This document shows positions 5,163 to 11,593 of a stretch of DNA of 11,593 bases, piece by piece. Below the pieces are notes generated by a model. It saw only the letters and a program-made list of their open reading frames with translations. It did no database searches and had not been told where the DNA came from. The stretch's first letter is position 1, and each line of letters begins with the position of its first letter. The stretch is taken from contig DBAW01000142.1 of the NCBI GenBank assembly GCA_002291855.1, forward strand, positions 1 through 11,593, read 5' to 3'. This DNA is from Sphingomonas sp. UBA1000. Lineage in GTDB: Bacteria; Pseudomonadota; Alphaproteobacteria; Sphingomonadales; Sphingomonadaceae. The position numbers and the translations under genes are program-made.

Positions 5163-6179
5163 ATGAAGCTCGCCAAAACCCTCTTGCTCGCGATCGGCCT
5201 CGCATTTGCGCCGGCCATTGCCCAGGCGCAGGATGCGCCCCAACAAGCAGCGACGGTGGCGGCCGAAGCCAAACCCGTGGCCGCAGCTCCGGCTGCGGCC
5301 CAGGCACCCGCCGACGATGCCGTGCAGGCCCCGGTGGCCGGCATCGGCATGCCGACCGATCGCGCGATCGGCCTGCAGGCGCAGTTCTCGCCCAATGGCC
5401 GCCGCGCGCTGTGGATGCATGATGCGCTGCTGATGCCGATCATGGTCGCGATCTGCGTCCTCGTGCTCGGCCTGCTGCTGTGGTGCATCGTCCGCTTCCG
5501 CCGCGCCGCCAATCCGGTGCCGTCCAAGACGTCGCACAACACCGCGATCGAGGTGATCTGGACGCTGGTGCCGGTGCTGATCCTGGTCGGCATCGCCATT
5601 CCCTCGATCAGCCTGCTCGCCGCCCAGTTCAAGCCGGCCGGCAAGGATGCGGTTACGGTCAAGGCGATCGGCAACCAGTGGTACTGGACCTATCAGTATC
5701 CGGATCATGGCGGGTTCGAGATCGTGTCGAACATGCTCGAGGATCAGCCCAAGCCGGGTGCCAAGCAGCGCACCGACGCCGATGGCCCGCGCCTGCTGGC
5801 CGTCGACAACCGCATGGTCATTCCGGTCGGGCAGGAAATCCGCCTGCTGACCACGTCCAACGACGTGATCCACAGCTTTGCGATGCCGTCCTTCTGGGTG
5901 AAGCTCGACGCCATCCCCGGCCGCGTGAACGAGATCGCGTTCAAGGCGGAAAAGGAAGGTGTGTATTTCGGCCAGTGCTCGGAACTGTGCGGCGCGCGCC
6001 ACGCTTATATGCCGATCGCGATCGAAGTCGTGTCGGCTGAAAAGTTCGCGGCCTGGGTCGCGGCCAAGGGCGGCAAGATGCCGGGTGCGGCCGAGGCCGC
6101 GCCGGCCGCTGCCGCCGCCGCCGAGACCGCCAGCGTTTCTGCCGCCCCCGGCGGCGAACCCAGCCAGGGTGTCAACTGA
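5163..6179 (+). CDS. coxB: Cytochrome c oxidase subunit II
   Basis: The 338-residue subunit accepts electrons from cytochrome c at its CuA centre and passes them to heme a in subunit I. It begins with a cleavable signal peptide (MKLAKTLLLAIGLAFAPAIAQA), followed by an Ala/Pro-rich segment to about residue 58. Two membrane helices follow at about 88-110 and 130-152. The periplasmic cupredoxin domain contains NQWYWTYQYPDHGG (171-184), the electron-entry aromatic motif. CuA ligands are His237, Cys272, Glu274, Cys276, His280 and Met283 in QCSELCGARHAYM. The end (309-338) is again Ala/Pro-rich and probably disordered. ATG 5163 is chosen over an ATG at 5142 because of the signal peptide and an upstream GGGA. 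Its stop overlaps the coxA start (TGATG). Confidence 0.97.
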   Translation: MKLAKTLLLAIGLAFAPAIAQAQDAPQQAATVAAEAKPVAAAPAAAQAPADDAVQAPVAGIGMPTDRAIGLQAQFSPNGRRALWMHDALLMPIMVAICVLVLGLLLWCIVRFRRAANPVPSKTSHNTAIEVIWTLVPVLILVGIAIPSISLLAAQFKPAGKDAVTVKAIGNQWYWTYQYPDHGGFEIVSNMLEDQPKPGAKQRTDADGPRLLAVDNRMVIPVGQEIRLLTTSNDVIHSFAMPSFWVKLDAIPGRVNEIAFKAEKEGVYFGQCSELCGARHAYMPIAIEVVSAEKFAAWVAAKGGKMPGAAEAAPAAAAAAETASVSAAPGGEPSQGVN

Positions 6180-7855
6180 TGACTGAGATTGCTGCAACCC
6201 CGTCCGCCTTTGTCGCGGACCATGGGCATCACGCGCATGACGCCGACCACAAGCCGGGCTTCTTCGCGCGCTGGTTCCTGTCGACCAACCACAAGGATAT
6301 CGGCACGCTTTACCTGATCTTCGCGATCATCGCGGGGATCGTCGGTGGCGCGATTTCGGGCCTGATGCGCATGGAACTGGCCGCCCCCGGCGTCCAGTAT
6401 CTCCAGGGCTGGGCCAGCATCGTCGAAGGCTCGGCCGCCTCGATGGATCAGGCCTATCACCTGTGGAACGCGCTGATCACCGCCCATGGCCTGATCATGG
6501 TGTTCTTCATGGTCATGCCGGCGATGATCGGCGGCTTCGGCAACTGGTTCGTGCCGATCATGATCGGCGCGCCGGACATGGCCTTTCCGCGCATGAACAA
6601 TATCAGCTTCTGGCTGACCGTTCCCGCCTTCCTGCTGCTGCTCGGCTCGGCCTTTGTGCCGGGCGGCACCGGCAATGGCGCGGGCACGGGCTGGACCGTC
6701 TATCCGCCGCTGTCGACCAGCGGCTCGGCGGGTCCGGCGGTCGACATGGCGATCCTGTCGCTGCACCTGGCCGGCGCGGCGTCGATCCTTGGCGCGATCA
6801 ACTTCATCACCACCATCTTCAACATGCGCGCGCCGGGCATGACCCTGCACAAGATGCCGCTGTTCGTGTGGTCGGTGCTGGTCACCGCCTTCCTGCTGCT
6901 GCTCGCGCTGCCGGTGCTCGCGGCCGCGATCACCATGCTGCTCACCGACCGCAACTTCGGCACCGCATTCTATGATGCGGCCGGCGGCGGCGATCCGGTG
7001 CTCTACCAGCATCTGTTCTGGTTCTTCGGCCATCCCGAAGTGTACATCATGATCCTGCCGGGCTTCGGCATCGTCAGCCAGATCATCGCGACCTTCAGCC
7101 GCAAGCCGGTGTTCGGCTATCTGGGCATGGCCTATGCGATGGTGGCGATCGGCGTGATCGGCTTCGTCGTGTGGGCGCACCACATGTTCACGACCGGCAT
7201 GAGCGTGAATGTGAAGATGTACTTCACCGCGGCGACGATGGTGATCGCGGTGCCGACCGGCATCAAGATCTTCTCGTGGATCGCGACCATGTGGGGCGGC
7301 TCGATCACCTTCAAGACGCCGATGCTGTGGGCGCTCGGGTTCATCTTCATGTTCACCGTCGGTGGCGTGACCGGCGTCGTGCTCGCCAATGGCGGTGTCG
7401 ACGACAATCTGCACGACACCTATTATGTCGTCGCGCACTTCCACTATGTGCTGTCGCTGGGTGCGGTGTTCGCGCTGTTCGCCGGCTTCTATTACTGGTT
7501 CGCCAAGATGAGCGGCCGCCAGTATAACGAGCTGCTGGGCCAGCTGCATTTCTGGGTGTTCTTCGTCGGCGTGAACGTGCTGTTCTTCCCGATGCACTTC
7601 CTGGGCACTCAGGGCATGCCGCGCCGCTATCCGGACTATCCGGATGCCTATGCCGCCTACAACCATCTGGCGAGCGTCGGCTATGGCATCATGGCGCTCG
7701 GCATGGCGATCTTCTTCGTCAACGTGATCGTCTCGCTGCTCGCCGGCCGCAAGGCTGCCGACAATCCGTGGGGCGAAGGTGCGACGACGCTGGAATGGAC
7801 CCTGTCCAGCCCGCCGCCGTTCCACCAGTTCGAAACCCTGCCGAAGATCGACTGA
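6179..7855 (+). CDS. coxA: Cytochrome c oxidase subunit I, aa3 type
   Basis: The 558-residue, 12-helix catalytic subunit reduces oxygen to water and pumps protons across the inner membrane. Every cofactor ligand is visible: heme a by His103 and His422, heme a3 by His420, and CuB by His285, His334 and His335. Tyr289 in GHPEVY is the residue cross-linked to His285. Proton-pathway residues are Asp133 (GAPDMAFPRMNN) and Glu287 for the D channel, and Lys363 (TGIKIFSW) for the K channel. These mark it as an A1-type heme-copper oxidase of mitochondrial type, not a cbb3 or quinol oxidase. The His-rich N-terminus (DHGHHAHDADHK) is cytoplasmic. Its ATG shares one base with the coxB stop. Confidence 0.98.
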   Translation: MTEIAATPSAFVADHGHHAHDADHKPGFFARWFLSTNHKDIGTLYLIFAIIAGIVGGAISGLMRMELAAPGVQYLQGWASIVEGSAASMDQAYHLWNALITAHGLIMVFFMVMPAMIGGFGNWFVPIMIGAPDMAFPRMNNISFWLTVPAFLLLLGSAFVPGGTGNGAGTGWTVYPPLSTSGSAGPAVDMAILSLHLAGAASILGAINFITTIFNMRAPGMTLHKMPLFVWSVLVTAFLLLLALPVLAAAITMLLTDRNFGTAFYDAAGGGDPVLYQHLFWFFGHPEVYIMILPGFGIVSQIIATFSRKPVFGYLGMAYAMVAIGVIGFVVWAHHMFTTGMSVNVKMYFTAATMVIAVPTGIKIFSWIATMWGGSITFKTPMLWALGFIFMFTVGGVTGVVLANGGVDDNLHDTYYVVAHFHYVLSLGAVFALFAGFYYWFAKMSGRQYNELLGQLHFWVFFVGVNVLFFPMHFLGTQGMPRRYPDYPDAYAAYNHLASVGYGIMALGMAIFFVNVIVSLLAGRKAADNPWGEGATTLEWTLSSPPPFHQFETLPKID

Positions 7856-7867
7856 CCTTCGGCGTCC

Positions 7868-7895
7868 GGCCCGCTGCCGATTCCGGCGGCGGGCC
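7868..7895 (+). promoter_or_regulatory. Strong GC hairpin between coxA and ctaB
   Basis: Positions 7868-7879 pair with 7884-7895 over 12 base pairs, with one T-G wobble (7875/7888) and the 4-base loop ATTC. It begins 13 bases after the coxA stop. No T-run follows, so full termination is unlikely. Hairpins of this kind at operon gene junctions commonly protect the upstream message from 3' decay, or allow partial termination. The effect here would be to keep subunit messages more abundant than the assembly-gene message; this is inferred. Confidence 0.5.
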
Positions 7896-7983
7896 ACCGG
7901 CCCCGCCCTGTTGGCGGGACGTGCAGCGGACGGCGCGGGAGGCATGGCCTTTCGCGCCGGCTGCACAGCAAGAGTGCCAGGCG

Positions 7984-8901
7984 ATGAACAGCACCACGCT
8001 CGACGCATCCGTCCCGATGCCCGCCGACTGGCGGGACTTTCTCGCGCTGACCAAGCCGCGGGTGATGACGCTCGTCGTCTTCACTGCCCTGTGCGGCCTG
8101 CTCGCCGCGCCGGGCGGGATCGATCCGGTGATCGGCTTTACCGCCATCCTGTGCATCGCGGTGGCGGCGGGTGCCGCCGGGGCGCTCAACCAATGGTATG
8201 AAGCCGATATCGACGCCAAGATGAAGCGCACCGCGCGCCGGCCCTTGCCCGCCGGGCGGATGGCGCCCGAATCGGCGCTGCATTTCGGCATGGCGCTGTC
8301 GGGCTTTTCGGTGGTGATCATGGGGCTGGCGACCAACTGGCTCGCCGCCGCGATCCTTGCTTTCTCGATCTTCTTCTACGCCGTCATCTACACGATGTGG
8401 CTGAAGCCGCGGACGCCGCAGAACATCGTGATCGGCGGCGCCGCCGGGGCGTTCCCGCCGCTGATCGGCTGGGCCGCCGTCACCGGCGACGTCACGCTGA
8501 TGCCGGTGCTGCTGTTCATGATTATCTTCCTGTGGACGCCGCCGCATTTCTGGGCGCTCGCGCTGTTCGTGCGCATGGATTACGCCAATGCCGGCGTGCC
8601 GATGCTGCCGGTGGTCGCGGGTGAACGCGCGACGCGGCGGCAGATCTTCCTCTACACGCTGCCGATGATCGCGGCGGCGGTCGCGCCCTGGCCGCTGGGG
8701 CTGGCCGGGCCGGTTTATGGTGTCGCGGCGGCGGTGCTGAGCGCGGTGTTCCTGCTGCTCGCGGTGCGTGTCGGCTTCCCGCCGGCACAGCCGGTGGAGG
8801 GCATGAAGGCCGAGAAAAAGCTGTTCGCTTTTTCGATCCTTTATCTGTTCATCCTGTTCGGTGCGCTCGTTGCCGACATCGTTGCGATGAGGCTCGCATG
8901 A
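7984..8901 (+). CDS. ctaB: Heme O synthase (protoheme IX farnesyltransferase)
   Basis: The 305-residue integral membrane UbiA-type prenyltransferase adds a farnesyl group to heme B, forming heme O, the precursor of heme A in this oxidase. The N-terminus carries DFLALTKPRVMTL, a family mark. The Asp-rich substrate motif NQWYEADIDAKMKRT is at 69-83, followed by RRPLPAG. Further motifs are MWLKPRTPQNIVIGG, GAFPPLIGWAAVTG and WTPPHFWALAL, with MDYANAGVPMLP after it. About nine hydrophobic segments are visible. ATG 7984 has AGG a few bases upstream and the expected family N-terminus; longer in-frame extensions to the left run through non-coding sequence. CtaA, which completes heme A, is not in the window. 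The stop overlaps the next start as ATGA. Confidence 0.96.
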   Translation: MNSTTLDASVPMPADWRDFLALTKPRVMTLVVFTALCGLLAAPGGIDPVIGFTAILCIAVAAGAAGALNQWYEADIDAKMKRTARRPLPAGRMAPESALHFGMALSGFSVVIMGLATNWLAAAILAFSIFFYAVIYTMWLKPRTPQNIVIGGAAGAFPPLIGWAAVTGDVTLMPVLLFMIIFLWTPPHFWALALFVRMDYANAGVPMLPVVAGERATRRQIFLYTLPMIAAAVAPWPLGLAGPVYGVAAAVLSAVFLLLAVRVGFPPAQPVEGMKAEKKLFAFSILYLFILFGALVADIVAMRLA

Positions 8902-9029
8902 CCGACCCGACCGAAGAGATTCGCGCCCGTCAGCGCGCCCGGTCGCGGGTGATGGCGCTGGTGCTGGCCGGCATGGCGCTGTTGTTCTTCTTCCTCACCT
9001 TCGCCAAGATCGGGCAGCCGGGCGTATGA
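8898..9029 (+). CDS. CoxF-like small membrane protein of the oxidase operon, 43 residues
   Basis: A 43-residue frame fills the gap between ctaB and ctaG exactly. Its ATG overlaps the ctaB stop (ATGA, 8898-8901), and its stop overlaps the ctaG start (ATGA, 9026-9029). It starts with a charged, Arg-rich stretch (MTDPTEEIRARQRARSR), then one membrane helix at about 18-37, and ends AKIGQPGV. Positive residues before the helix predict an N-in, C-out topology. Many alphaproteobacterial cox operons carry a small single-helix protein, called CoxF in rhizobia, at this place, and this resembles it in length and layout. Its function is not established; a role in oxidase assembly or stability is inferred from context. 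Automated calling often misses it for its size. Confidence 0.8.
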   Translation: MTDPTEEIRARQRARSRVMALVLAGMALLFFFLTFAKIGQPGV

Positions 9030-9580
9030 CCGACCTCGCGCTTCGCAACCGCCGCAGCGCCGCGCTCGCCGCGCTGATGGCGCTTGCCATGGTCGGCCTC
9101 GGCTTTGCCGCCGTGCCGCTTTACCGGCTGTTCTGTCAGGTGACCGGCTTTGGCGGCACGACGATGCGCGCGACCGAGGCCGATCTGCCGACCCGCGCCA
9201 GCAGCGTGCAGGTGGCCGTGCGTTTCGACGCCAACACCGCATCGGGCCTGCCCTGGCGGTTCGGGCCTGAGCAGCCGGTGCAGCGCGTGGCCGTTGGCGC
9301 GCGCGACATGGCGTTCTATTATGCCCAGAACCTGACCGACCGGCCGGTGACGGGCCGGGCGGTGTTCAACGTCTCGCCCGATCAGGCGGGCAAATATTTC
9401 AACAAGATCGAGTGTTTCTGCTTTACCGAGCAGACGCTCAAGCCCGGCGAGCGCGTGCGCATGCCGGTCACCTTCTTCGTCGATCCGGCGATCCTTGATG
9501 ATCCCGACACGAAGGATATCCAGCAAATCACCCTCAGCTACACCTTCTACCCGGTGGATTCCGCCGGGCAGGGCAGCTAG
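9026..9580 (+). CDS. ctaG: Cytochrome c oxidase assembly protein CtaG/Cox11 (CuB insertion)
   Basis: The 184-residue copper chaperone delivers copper to the CuB site of subunit I. An N-terminal membrane helix at about 11-30 anchors a periplasmic immunoglobulin-like domain. The conserved copper-binding CFCF motif is present as ECFCFTEQ, with Cys130 and Cys132. A third conserved cysteine, Cys37, lies just after the helix in YRLFCQVTGFGG. Further family marks are FNVSPDQAGKYFNKI and PVTFFVDPAI, followed by ITLSYTFY near the end. This is the Cox11 family, not the unrelated caa3-type CtaG of Bacillus. ATG 9026 overlaps the stop of the small CoxF-like gene. A 31-base gap separates it from coxC. Confidence 0.96.
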   Translation: MTDLALRNRRSAALAALMALAMVGLGFAAVPLYRLFCQVTGFGGTTMRATEADLPTRASSVQVAVRFDANTASGLPWRFGPEQPVQRVAVGARDMAFYYAQNLTDRPVTGRAVFNVSPDQAGKYFNKIECFCFTEQTLKPGERVRMPVTFFVDPAILDDPDTKDIQQITLSYTFYPVDSAGQGS

Positions 9581-9611
9581 GGCTTTTCGATCAACGGAGC
9601 AGGGACGCATC

Positions 9612-10457
9612 ATGGCCGGCGCCAAGAACCACGATTATCACATTCTGCCCCCCAGCCCCTGGCCTCTCCTGGGCTCGTTCTCGGCGCTGACCATGGCGGT
9701 CGGCGGCGTGATGTGGATGCACCAGGCGGCCTATGGCGGCTATGTGTTCCTGCTCGGCCTCGCCGGCGTGCTTTACACCATGTATGGCTGGTGGTCGGAC
9801 GTTGTGCGCGAAGCCAACAGCGGCGATCACACCCCGGTCGTGCAGCTGCACCTGCGCTACGGCATGATCCTGTTCATCGCTTCCGAAGTGATGTTCTTCG
9901 TCGGCTGGTTCTGGGCGTGGTTCGACTTCTCGCTCTTCCCGGTGCCGCTCGAAATCGTCGACGGGTCCGTGCAGATCGCCGAAATCGCCGCCCAGTGGCC
10001 GCCCAAGGGGCTGGAAGTGATCGATCCGTTCGCCTTCCCGCTGCTCAACACGCTGATCCTGCTCTGCTCGGGCACCACCGTGACCTGGGCGCATCATTCG
10101 CTGATCAACGGCGATCGCGAAGGGTTCAAGAAGGGTCTGTGGTTGACCATCGGCCTCGGCCTGCTGTTCTCGGCCATCCAGGCCTATGAATATCTGCACT
10201 CGCCGATCCCGTTTAAGGGGCTGAATTACGGTGCCGCCTTCTACATGGCGACCGGCTTTCACGGCTTCCACGTGCTTGTCGGCACGATCTTCCTGATCGT
10301 CTGCCTGGTGCGCGGCTATCGCGGCGATTTCACCCCGCGCCAGCATTTCGGCTTCGAAGCGGCGGCGTGGTACTGGCACTTTGTCGACGTGGTGTGGCTG
10401 TTCCTGTTCGTCGCCATCTATGTGTGGGGCAGCTGGGGCGCGCCGGTTCACGGCTGA
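9612..10457 (+). CDS. ctaE: Cytochrome c oxidase subunit III
   Basis: The 281-residue, seven-helix membrane subunit binds subunit I, stabilises the enzyme and helps sustain proton uptake through the D channel. It opens MAGAKNHDYHILPPSPWPLL and carries HTPVVQLHLRYGMILFIASE with the conserved Glu92 in a membrane helix. It continues with FFVGWFWAWF, LNTLILLCSGTTVTWAHHSL, GFHGFHVLVGTIFL and AAAWYWHFVDVVWLFLF, all typical of CoxC/CtaE. Length is slightly above the mitochondrial subunit, as usual for alphaproteobacteria. ATG 9612 is supported by AGGG at 9601-9604. Three hairpins, including a terminator, follow before the next gene. The name coxC is used equally. Confidence 0.97.
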   Translation: MAGAKNHDYHILPPSPWPLLGSFSALTMAVGGVMWMHQAAYGGYVFLLGLAGVLYTMYGWWSDVVREANSGDHTPVVQLHLRYGMILFIASEVMFFVGWFWAWFDFSLFPVPLEIVDGSVQIAEIAAQWPPKGLEVIDPFAFPLLNTLILLCSGTTVTWAHHSLINGDREGFKKGLWLTIGLGLLFSAIQAYEYLHSPIPFKGLNYGAAFYMATGFHGFHVLVGTIFLIVCLVRGYRGDFTPRQHFGFEAAAWYWHFVDVVWLFLFVAIYVWGSWGAPVHG

Positions 10458-10463
10458 TCCGGT

Positions 10464-10480
10464 GATGGGCTGCGCCCATC
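10464..10480 (+). promoter_or_regulatory. Short perfect hairpin after coxC
   Basis: GATGGGC (10464-10470) pairs with GCCCATC (10474-10480) around a TGC loop. It begins 6 bases after the coxC stop codon and is the first of three consecutive hairpins in this spacer. No T-run follows. Confidence 0.45.
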
Positions 10481-10489
10481 CTGTTCAAG

Positions 10490-10522
10490 CGGCGCCGGGG
10501 CGGATCGTCCCGGCGCCGTTTT
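10490..10522 (+). terminator. Intrinsic terminator within the operon, after coxC
   Basis: CGGCGCCGGG (10490-10499) pairs with CCCGGCGCCG (10509-10518), a perfect 10-pair stem with a 9-base loop, followed by TTTT at 10519-10522. It should end much of the coxB-to-coxC transcript. The DUF983 and SURF1 genes lie beyond it on the same strand, so they are either read through at a lower level or served by a promoter I cannot identify. Confidence 0.72.
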
Positions 10523-10530
10523 GCATTGCA

Positions 10531-10549
10531 GCGGACGCAAACCGTCCGC
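10531..10549 (+). promoter_or_regulatory. Perfect hairpin just before the DUF983 ribosome binding site
   Basis: GCGGACG (10531-10537) pairs with CGTCCGC (10543-10549) around a CAAAC loop. It ends 5 bases before the AAGGA Shine-Dalgarno sequence at 10555-10559, leaving that site free. It might position or protect the 5' end of a DUF983-SURF1 message left after processing, or be an operator; this is conjecture. Confidence 0.4.
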
Positions 10550-10564
10550 CGGGGAAGGACTGAA

Positions 10565-10927
10565 ATGGCGTCTCCCGAACTCGCCGCCGCTGCCCTGCGC
10601 GGCCTGTGCCCGGCCTGTGGCGCACCGACATTGTTCGATGGCCTGATCCGTTTCGCGCCGCGCTGCCGGGCGTGCGGGCTGGATTTCGGGCGCTATAATG
10701 TCGGCGACGGGCCGGCGGCGTTCCTGACGCTCGGCATCGGCACGGTGGTGACCGTCGCGGCCCTTCTGGTCGAGCTGCGTTTTTCGCCGCCGGTGTTCGT
10801 GCATCTGTTGCTCTGGGGCCCGCTGACGCTGGTGCTGACGCTCTTCAGCCTGCGCGCGGCCAAGGCGGCGCTGATCTTCCTTGAACATCGCAATCAGGCG
10901 CGCGAAGGCCGGATCGAGCCGTCATGA
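10565..10927 (+). CDS. DUF983 family zinc-ribbon membrane protein
   Basis: The 120-residue protein begins with a zinc-ribbon-like domain: CPACG (Cys15, Cys18) and CRACG (Cys34, Cys37) form two CxxC pairs. The motif LDFGRYNVGDGPAAFLTL follows and is characteristic of DUF983. Two hydrophobic helices lie at about 51-70 and 78-96, and the end is basic and polar. The family is common in alphaproteobacteria beside oxidase genes; its biochemical function is not known, and a link to oxidase biogenesis is inferred from position. AAGGA at 10555-10559, 5 bases before ATG 10565, gives one of the best ribosome binding sites here and rules out the in-frame TTG at 10526. Its stop overlaps the SURF1 start as ATGA. 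Confidence 0.88.
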   Translation: MASPELAAAALRGLCPACGAPTLFDGLIRFAPRCRACGLDFGRYNVGDGPAAFLTLGIGTVVTVAALLVELRFSPPVFVHLLLWGPLTLVLTLFSLRAAKAALIFLEHRNQAREGRIEPS

Positions 10928-11517
10928 CCAGTCCCCGCACGCCCCTGCGCCTGCCGCTTGTCCCCACCATCATCGTCGCCGGGGCGGTGGCGGTGATGAT
11001 CGCGCTCGGCATCTGGCAGCTGGCGCGTTCGGCCGAGAAAAAGGCGCTGATCGCCCGTTATGCCGCCGCGCGCGGCCTGGCCGAAATCGCGCTGCCGGCG
11101 GTGCCCGATCCGCGCGATCCGCCGCTGTTCCGCCGGGCATCGGCCTATTGCCTGACCGTCACCGGCTGGAGCGCGCAGGCCGGCCGCAACCCCAAGGGCG
11201 ATACCGGCTGGGTGCATGTCGCTGCCTGTGCGCGCGGGGCCGAGGGGCCGGGTTTTCAGGCGGTGATGGGCTGGTCGCCCACGCCCGCGCCGCCACGCTG
11301 GACCGGCGGGCCGGTCAGCGGCGTGATCGCGCCCGACAAGGCGCATGTCTGGCGGCTGGTGGCGACGACGCCCGCCCCCGGCCTGTTGCCTGCCCGGCCG
11401 CCCAGCCTTGCCGATGTGCCCGACAATCACATCGCCTATGCGCTGCAATGGTTCTTCTTCGCCGCTGCCGCAGCGGTCATCTATCTGCTCGCGCTGCGCC
11501 GCCGCGCGCGCGGCTGA
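10924..11517 (+). CDS. SURF1 family protein, cytochrome oxidase biogenesis (short form)
   Basis: The 197-residue membrane protein has the SURF1 layout: a first helix at about 12-30 running into LGIWQLARSAEKKALIARY, a periplasmic region, and the closing signature PDNHIAYALQWFFFAA with a second helix at about 172-191. SURF1 proteins bind heme a and aid its insertion into subunit I in bacteria. This copy is shorter than the usual 230-250 residues, and the central loop is reduced. Cys76 and Cys102 (AYCLTVTG and HVAACARG) lie in the periplasmic part and could pair as a disulfide. The ATG at 10924 overlaps the DUF983 stop, so the two are probably translated together. Both signature ends are intact, so I do not regard it as a pseudogene. 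Confidence 0.88.
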   Translation: MTSPRTPLRLPLVPTIIVAGAVAVMIALGIWQLARSAEKKALIARYAAARGLAEIALPAVPDPRDPPLFRRASAYCLTVTGWSAQAGRNPKGDTGWVHVAACARGAEGPGFQAVMGWSPTPAPPRWTGGPVSGVIAPDKAHVWRLVATTPAPGLLPARPPSLADVPDNHIAYALQWFFFAAAAAVIYLLALRRRARG

Positions 11518-11562
11518 TCGCTTTCTTGCCCCGGCGGTCCCCGACGGTTAATCCGGCCCGCC

Positions 11563-11593
11563 ATGGACTATATCAGCACGCGCGGCGCGGCGC
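11563..11593 (+). CDS. thrC: Threonine synthase, N-terminal fragment cut by the window end
   Basis: Only ten codons are present, reading MDYISTRGAA, after an ATG at 11563. Threonine synthases start with a very similar stretch (a YISTRG core), and thrC commonly follows SURF1 in sphingomonads and relatives. The enzyme turns O-phosphohomoserine into threonine with pyridoxal phosphate. The call rests on this short motif and on gene order, so it is tentative. The upstream gap of 45 bases has no clear terminator, and no strong Shine-Dalgarno sequence is visible. Confidence 0.7.
   Translation, partial: MDYISTRGAA

Noticed and set aside
5103..6197. Minus-strand open frame of 364 codons opposite coxB
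   Set aside because: Low-complexity Arg/His/Gly shadow of coxB, whose CuA motif is intact on the plus strand.
6005..8008. Very long minus-strand open frame (667 codons) opposite coxA and the end of coxB
   Set aside because: The product is dominated by His, Arg, Asp and Gln without any fold signature, as expected from the antisense of a GC-rich membrane-protein gene. CoxA on the plus strand has all its catalytic residues.

Overview
The window is GC-rich chromosomal housekeeping DNA from an alphaproteobacterium, most likely a sphingomonad (Sphingomonadales). This rests on strong G/C third-position bias, a SciP (DUF1153) gene, an aa3-type cytochrome c oxidase operon of alphaproteobacterial order with a 43-residue CoxF-like gene between ctaB and ctaG, and thrC directly after SURF1. 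The taxonomic call is an inference from gene content and order. I see no mobile element, CRISPR array, tRNA, rRNA or defence locus, and no convincing previously undescribed system.

Layout. 1-540: an AT-richer start with three short imperfect direct repeats, then a doubtful 97-residue hypothetical gene (145-438). 541-840: sciP, a small transcription factor that antagonises CtrA. 841-1123: non-coding, with a hairpin after sciP and a structured leader for rpsU. 1124-1330: rpsU (ribosomal protein S21), closed by two tandem terminator-like hairpins. 1495-2079: a membrane-anchored or secreted FKBP-type prolyl isomerase with a strong terminator. 2153-2267: a convergent spacer built as an imperfect long palindrome.

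Minus strand, 4975 down to 2268: pyrE, pdxJ, acpS and lepB, read in that order. The first two junctions are 4-base ATGA overlaps. The genes cover pyrimidine synthesis, vitamin B6 synthesis, activation of acyl carrier protein and signal peptide cleavage.

Plus strand from about 5058: a promoter candidate followed by coxB (subunit II), coxA (subunit I), ctaB (heme O synthase), a 43-residue CoxF-like protein, ctaG/cox11 (CuB insertion), ctaE/coxC (subunit III), a DUF983 zinc-ribbon membrane protein and a short SURF1 protein. The first codons of a gene that looks like thrC reach the window end. The genes supply the three catalytic-core subunits, one enzyme of heme A synthesis and several assembly factors. 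CtaA (heme A synthase) is not in the window.

The most interesting non-coding features are RNA structures. A hairpin covers part of the rpsU ribosome binding site, a 12-pair hairpin lies between coxA and ctaB, and three consecutive hairpins, one a terminator, separate coxC from the DUF983-SURF1 pair. These could set subunit-to-assembly-factor ratios within the operon.
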